Shown here piece after piece: positions 60,980-64,000 of a stretch of 64,000 bases of DNA (position 1 is its first letter; the number at the start of each line of letters is the position of its first letter). Under the pieces are notes generated by a model that was not told the DNA's origin, searched no databases, and saw nothing but the letters and a program-made list of their open reading frames with translations. The DNA is taken from positions 62,001 through 126,000 of the forward strand of contig VSSA01000008.1 of assembly GCA_008123405.1 (NCBI GenBank), in the 5' to 3' direction. The translations under genes were made by a program, and so were the position numbers. Source of the DNA: Nocardioides sp. BGMRC 2183. GTDB lineage: Bacteria > Actinomycetota > Actinomycetes > Propionibacteriales > Nocardioidaceae.

Positions 60980-61017
60980 CGGAGTTGTCCTTTTCCAGGT
61001 GACGGTTCGAGGTGACG

Positions 61018-63057
61018 TCAGAGCGCCAGGCAGAGGCGGTAGGCGTCGAGGATCGCCGCGTGGATGTTGCGGCTGGCGACGGCGTCGCCGATGCGGAACA
61101 GCTGGAAGTCGGCATCGGGGTGGTGCACGATCCGCTGAGGTGTGAGCTCCACGAGCGCTGTCTGGTCGACCGCGCCGCGGTTGCGGGAAAGCTCCTTGAG
61201 CTCGAAGTAGAGGTCGTCGGTCGGTGTGGTGCCGTGCTCGACGACGAGCTGGTCGACGCGGCGGATCTCCTCCTGGCCGGTGTACTCGTCGACCAGGGTG
61301 ATCTCGAGGCCGCCGGCGTCGCTGCGGGCGACCCGGCGCACCCGGGTGTTCAGGGTGGTCCGGACGTCGCGGCGTCCGAGGGCGGCGAGGTAGCCGGGGC
61401 TGGTCGAGGCGCCGACCAGCGGGGCGAGCGTCCGCTCAGGTGTCACGAACTCGACGGCCGCGCCGGTCTCGGCGATCACCTCGGTGACGCTGATGGCCTG
61501 GTGGTCGCCGTTGTCGTCGTACACGAGGACGGCAGCGCCCGGTTTCACCTCACGGGTGAGGATCTGCCAGGTGTCGGTGACCAGGTGCTCCGGGCCGTCC
61601 ACGACCCCCGAGTCGGGCAGCCCGCCGGTGGCGACGATGACGACGTCCGGGTGCTCGTCGAGGACGTCGGCGGCCTCGGCATAGGTGTTGTAGCGGATCT
61701 TGACCCCGAGCCGCTCACACTCCGCGACCCGCCAGTCGACGATGCCGATCAGGTCGCGGCGGCGGGGCGCGGACGATGCGATGGCGACCTGGCCCCCGGG
61801 GTAGTCGCAGGCCTCCAGCACGGTCACCGAGTGGCCCCGCTCGGCGAGGACACGGGCGGCCTCGAGGCCGGCCGGACCGGCGCCCACCACGACTGCACGC
61901 CGCGGCTCCGGGGCCGTCGCGATCCGATGTGGCAGCACCGTCTCACGTCCGGTCGCCGGGTTGTGCGCGCAGAGCGCGTCCCCGCCGTCGTAGATCCGGT
62001 CGATGCAGTAGCCGGCGCCGACGCACGGACGGATCCGATCCTCGGTTCCCTCCATCACCCGGGTCATCAGGTGCGGATCGGCGATGTGCGCCCGGGTCAT
62101 CCCGACCAGGTCGAGCAGACCCTCACGGATCGCGTAGCGCGCCGTCGGCAGGTCGGGGATGCGCCCGGCATGCATCACCGGTACGTCGAGTGCCCGCTTC
62201 ACCTCGCCCGCGAACTCGAGGTGGGCGGCCGCCGGCGTACCCATCGGCGCAATGGTCTTGGCGAGGGCGTCGTCGGTCTCCAGCCCGCCGCGCAGGACGC
62301 TGAGGAAGTCGATCCCCTCGGCCACCAGCCGACGGGCGATCTCGATGCCGTCTTCCTGGGTGAGGCCGCCGGGCCGGGCCTCGTCGACGGCCATCCGCAG
62401 GCCGACGACGAAGTCGTCTCCGACCCGTTCGCGCACCGCGCGGATCACCGCGATCGGGAACCGCAGGCGGCCCTCGAGGTCGCCACCCCACTCGTCGTCG
62501 CGATGGTTGGTCGCCGGGGACCAGAACTGCTCCAGCAGATGACTGAAGCCCATCAGCTCGATCCCGTCGAGGCCGCCGGCGCGACACCGTTCGGCGCCGT
62601 CGGCGTAGGCCGCGACGATCCGCTCTATGTCCCAGTCCTCGGCGGCCTTCGGGAACGCCCGGTGCTGCGGCTCGCGGTGGCCGGAGGCGGACACGATCGG
62701 CAGCCAGTCCCCCGCGTAGTTCGTCGTACGACGGCCGGCGTGCGTCACCTGGCAGGTGACGAAGGTGTCGTGCTCGTGGACGGCGTCCGCGATCGCCTGG
62801 AAGTACGGCACCACCTCGTCCTTGTAGAGCGCGATGTTGTTGACGAACGCCGGTGACTCGGGTGCGACGCAGGCCGCACCGCCGAGCATGGTCAACGCGA
62901 GGCCGCCCCTGGCCTTCTCCAGGTGATAGCGCAGGTAGCGCTCCTTGGGCAGGCCGTCCTCGGCATACGCCGGTTCGTGCGACGTGCTGACCACGCGGTT
63001 CTTCAGCTGCAGGTGCTTGAGCCGGAACGGCTCGAGCAGCGGGTCGTGGAGGGGCAT
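61018..63057 (-). CDS. OYE-type flavin oxidoreductase/demethylase with Fe-S motif (N-methylproline demethylase/TMADH-like)
   Basis: A 679-residue multidomain enzyme. Residues 1-~335 are an Old Yellow Enzyme FMN barrel (LKNRVVSTSHEPAYAEDGLP, CQVTHAGRRT, GLDGIELMGFSHLLEQFWSP, NHRDDEWGGDLEGRLRF). The iron-sulfur segment has Cys345, Cys351 and Cys363, but the position of the fourth ligand is Ala348. Residues ~387-640 are an FAD/NAD-type domain starting AVVVGAGPAGLEAARVLAERG. The layout is that of trimethylamine/dimethylamine dehydrogenases, 2,4-dienoyl-CoA reductase and N-methylproline demethylases. It is 25 bp downstream of P5C dehydrogenase, which supports a proline-type substrate. Confidence 0.85.
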   Translation of the reverse strand: MPLHDPLLEPFRLKHLQLKNRVVSTSHEPAYAEDGLPKERYLRYHLEKARGGLALTMLGGAACVAPESPAFVNNIALYKDEVVPYFQAIADAVHEHDTFVTCQVTHAGRRTTNYAGDWLPIVSASGHREPQHRAFPKAAEDWDIERIVAAYADGAERCRAGGLDGIELMGFSHLLEQFWSPATNHRDDEWGGDLEGRLRFPIAVIRAVRERVGDDFVVGLRMAVDEARPGGLTQEDGIEIARRLVAEGIDFLSVLRGGLETDDALAKTIAPMGTPAAAHLEFAGEVKRALDVPVMHAGRIPDLPTARYAIREGLLDLVGMTRAHIADPHLMTRVMEGTEDRIRPCVGAGYCIDRIYDGGDALCAHNPATGRETVLPHRIATAPEPRRAVVVGAGPAGLEAARVLAERGHSVTVLEACDYPGGQVAIASSAPRRRDLIGIVDWRVAECERLGVKIRYNTYAEAADVLDEHPDVVIVATGGLPDSGVVDGPEHLVTDTWQILTREVKPGAAVLVYDDNGDHQAISVTEVIAETGAAVEFVTPERTLAPLVGASTSPGYLAALGRRDVRTTLNTRVRRVARSDAGGLEITLVDEYTGQEEIRRVDQLVVEHGTTPTDDLYFELKELSRNRGAVDQTALVELTPQRIVHHPDADFQLFRIGDAVASRNIHAAILDAYRLCLAL

Positions 63058-63082
63058 CGGGACTCCAGAGGGAGGGCGAGCG

Positions 63083-64000
63083 TCAGTCGCCCATGTAGGG
63101 GTAGCGGTAGTCGGTGTCGGGCGCGAGGTTCTCCTTGATGAACCGGCCGCTGACCCAGCGCTGGAGCGCGAGCGGGGAGCCGATCTTGTCGTTGGTCCCG
63201 GAGGCGCGGGAGCCGGCGAACTGCTGCTTGCCGATCGACATCCCGGCCGGCTTGTCGTTGATCGCGAGATAGCCGGAGGTGTCGCGGAGGATGTCGAGCG
63301 CCTGGCCGATCGCGGAGCGGTCGGTGGCGTAGACCGAGCAGGTGAGGCCGTACGGGCTGGTGCGGTCGGCCAGGCGCAGCGTCTCCTCCCACTGGTCGTC
63401 CTCGAAGACGTGGACCACCAGCAGGGGACCGAAGAACTCGGTCTCGAAGGTGAAGGCGGTCGGGTCGGTCGACTCGAAGACCGTGGGCCGCACGAAGTAG
63501 CCGACTCCCTTGTCGGAGGTCCCTCCGGCGATGAGGGTGTGGGAGTCGAGCTGCTGTGCCCGCTCGATGGCGTCGGTGAGCCGGTCGTACGCCGTCTCGT
63601 CGATCACCGCGCCGAGGAAGGTGCGGTGATCGGTGACGTCGCCGACGACGAGTCCGTCGACCTGGGCGGCGTACTCGTCGCGGATCTGCTTCCAGACGCT
63701 GCGCGCCACGTAGGCCCGCGAGGCGGCCGAGCACTTCTGGCCCTGGAACTCGAACGCGCCGCGGGTGAGGCCGGTCTTGACGGCCTGCGGGTCGGCGGAG
63801 GGGTGCGCGAGGACCGCGTTCTTGCCGCCGGTCTCGCCGACCAGGCGCGGGTAGGAGCGGTAGCTGTCGATGTGGTCGGCGGTCTTGCGCCACAGCTCGC
63901 GGAAGACCTGGGTGGAGCCGACGAAGGCCATCCCGGCGAACTCGGGGTGGGCCAGGCAGATGTCGCTCACCATCGCGCCGTCGCCGTGGACGGTGTTGAT
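63083..64000 (-). CDS. pruA: L-glutamate gamma-semialdehyde (P5C) dehydrogenase, C-terminal part (5' end outside window)
   Basis: The visible 305 residues are the C-terminal part of an aldehyde dehydrogenase; the frame is open through the right edge. LVGETGGKNAVLAHPSAD holds the catalytic glutamate, and FEFQGQKCSAASRAYV the nucleophilic cysteine in the exact P5C dehydrogenase form. FETEFFGPLLVVHVFED and DTSGYLAINDKPAGMSIGKQ, then QFAGSRASGTNDKIGSP are likewise specific for this family. It oxidises glutamate semialdehyde (from P5C) to glutamate, the last step of proline breakdown, with NAD. It is the most upstream gene of the operon visible here, so a proline dehydrogenase or regulator gene may lie to the right. 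Confidence 0.93.
   Translation of the reverse strand: MNTVHGDGAMVSDICLAHPEFAGMAFVGSTQVFRELWRKTADHIDSYRSYPRLVGETGGKNAVLAHPSADPQAVKTGLTRGAFEFQGQKCSAASRAYVARSVWKQIRDEYAAQVDGLVVGDVTDHRTFLGAVIDETAYDRLTDAIERAQQLDSHTLIAGGTSDKGVGYFVRPTVFESTDPTAFTFETEFFGPLLVVHVFEDDQWEETLRLADRTSPYGLTCSVYATDRSAIGQALDILRDTSGYLAINDKPAGMSIGKQQFAGSRASGTNDKIGSPLALQRWVSGRFIKENLAPDTDYRYPYMGD

Overview
The window is 64 kb of very GC-rich, densely coded DNA. It reads as the chromosome of an aerobic, heterotrophic actinobacterium, most likely of the Nocardioidaceae (Nocardioides-like). The reasons are the codon bias, several F420/LLM-type oxidoreductases, a SigB/SigF-type sigma factor, complete acyl-CoA catabolic operons, DUF4235 and tandem universal stress proteins, an LPXTG surface protein, and many genes whose -10 element lies 6-8 bp before the start codon (leaderless transcripts). 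I see no rRNA, tRNA, CRISPR array, transposase, phage gene or plasmid origin, and no gene-free stretch longer than 300 bp.

Layout. 1-3 kb: end of a class III nucleotide cyclase, a 14-bp tandem repeat, and a divergent ArsR regulator/MFS pair. 3-13 kb: a giant secreted LPDTG-anchored surface protein, preceded on the same strand by a LuxR-type ATPase regulator. 13-19.3 kb: MarR regulator, small membrane stress protein, and a five-gene operon (mmsA, acyl-CoA dehydrogenase, hydroxyisobutyryl-CoA hydrolase, mmsB, enoyl-CoA hydratase) that covers valine breakdown from isobutyryl-CoA to propionyl-CoA. 19.5-22.7 kb: SnoaL-like protein, SDR, unknown protein, LLM oxidoreductase. 22.8-26.4 kb: a DHA2 drug exporter with an extra C-terminal winged-helix-like domain, divergent from two atypical LuxR response regulators.

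26.4-37.3 kb is a stress and redox island: SigB/F-type sigma factor, class I methyltransferase, haem-oxygenase-like diiron protein translationally coupled to a CDGSH iron-sulfur protein, glycosyltransferase, zinc alcohol dehydrogenase coupled to an FAD-Rieske oxidoreductase, DUF4235 protein, F420 enzyme, universal stress protein (behind a DosR-box-like dyad) and a subtilisin. 37.5-40.5 kb: 4-hydroxy-2-oxovalerate aldolase and acetaldehyde dehydrogenase under a divergent IclR regulator. 40.4-47.5 kb: ABC exporter, MFS carrier, isochorismatase, GlxA-type AraC regulator, SnoaL-like protein with a KstR-like box, aldo/keto reductase. 47.5-50.5 kb: CoA-transferase scoAB, IclR regulator with two matching operator palindromes, and a coupled SMR pair.

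51.4-56.5 kb is an AztABCD-type zinc uptake locus. The ATPase gene is divergent from permease, propeller lipoprotein, solute-binding lipoprotein and a second propeller lipoprotein, and one Fur/Zur-type palindrome sits on both -35 elements. 56.6-57.3 kb: remnant of a TetR regulator and a DinB-like protein. 57.4-64 kb: an operon running leftward into the window with P5C dehydrogenase, an N-methylproline-demethylase-like Old Yellow flavoenzyme, an FAD oxidoreductase, an SDR and an MFS carrier, suggesting use of a methylated proline or related pyrrolidine/amine compound.

Many convergent gene pairs are separated by long stem-loops, and several of these overlap both stop codons. Functional calls rest on motifs and family knowledge recalled without a database search.
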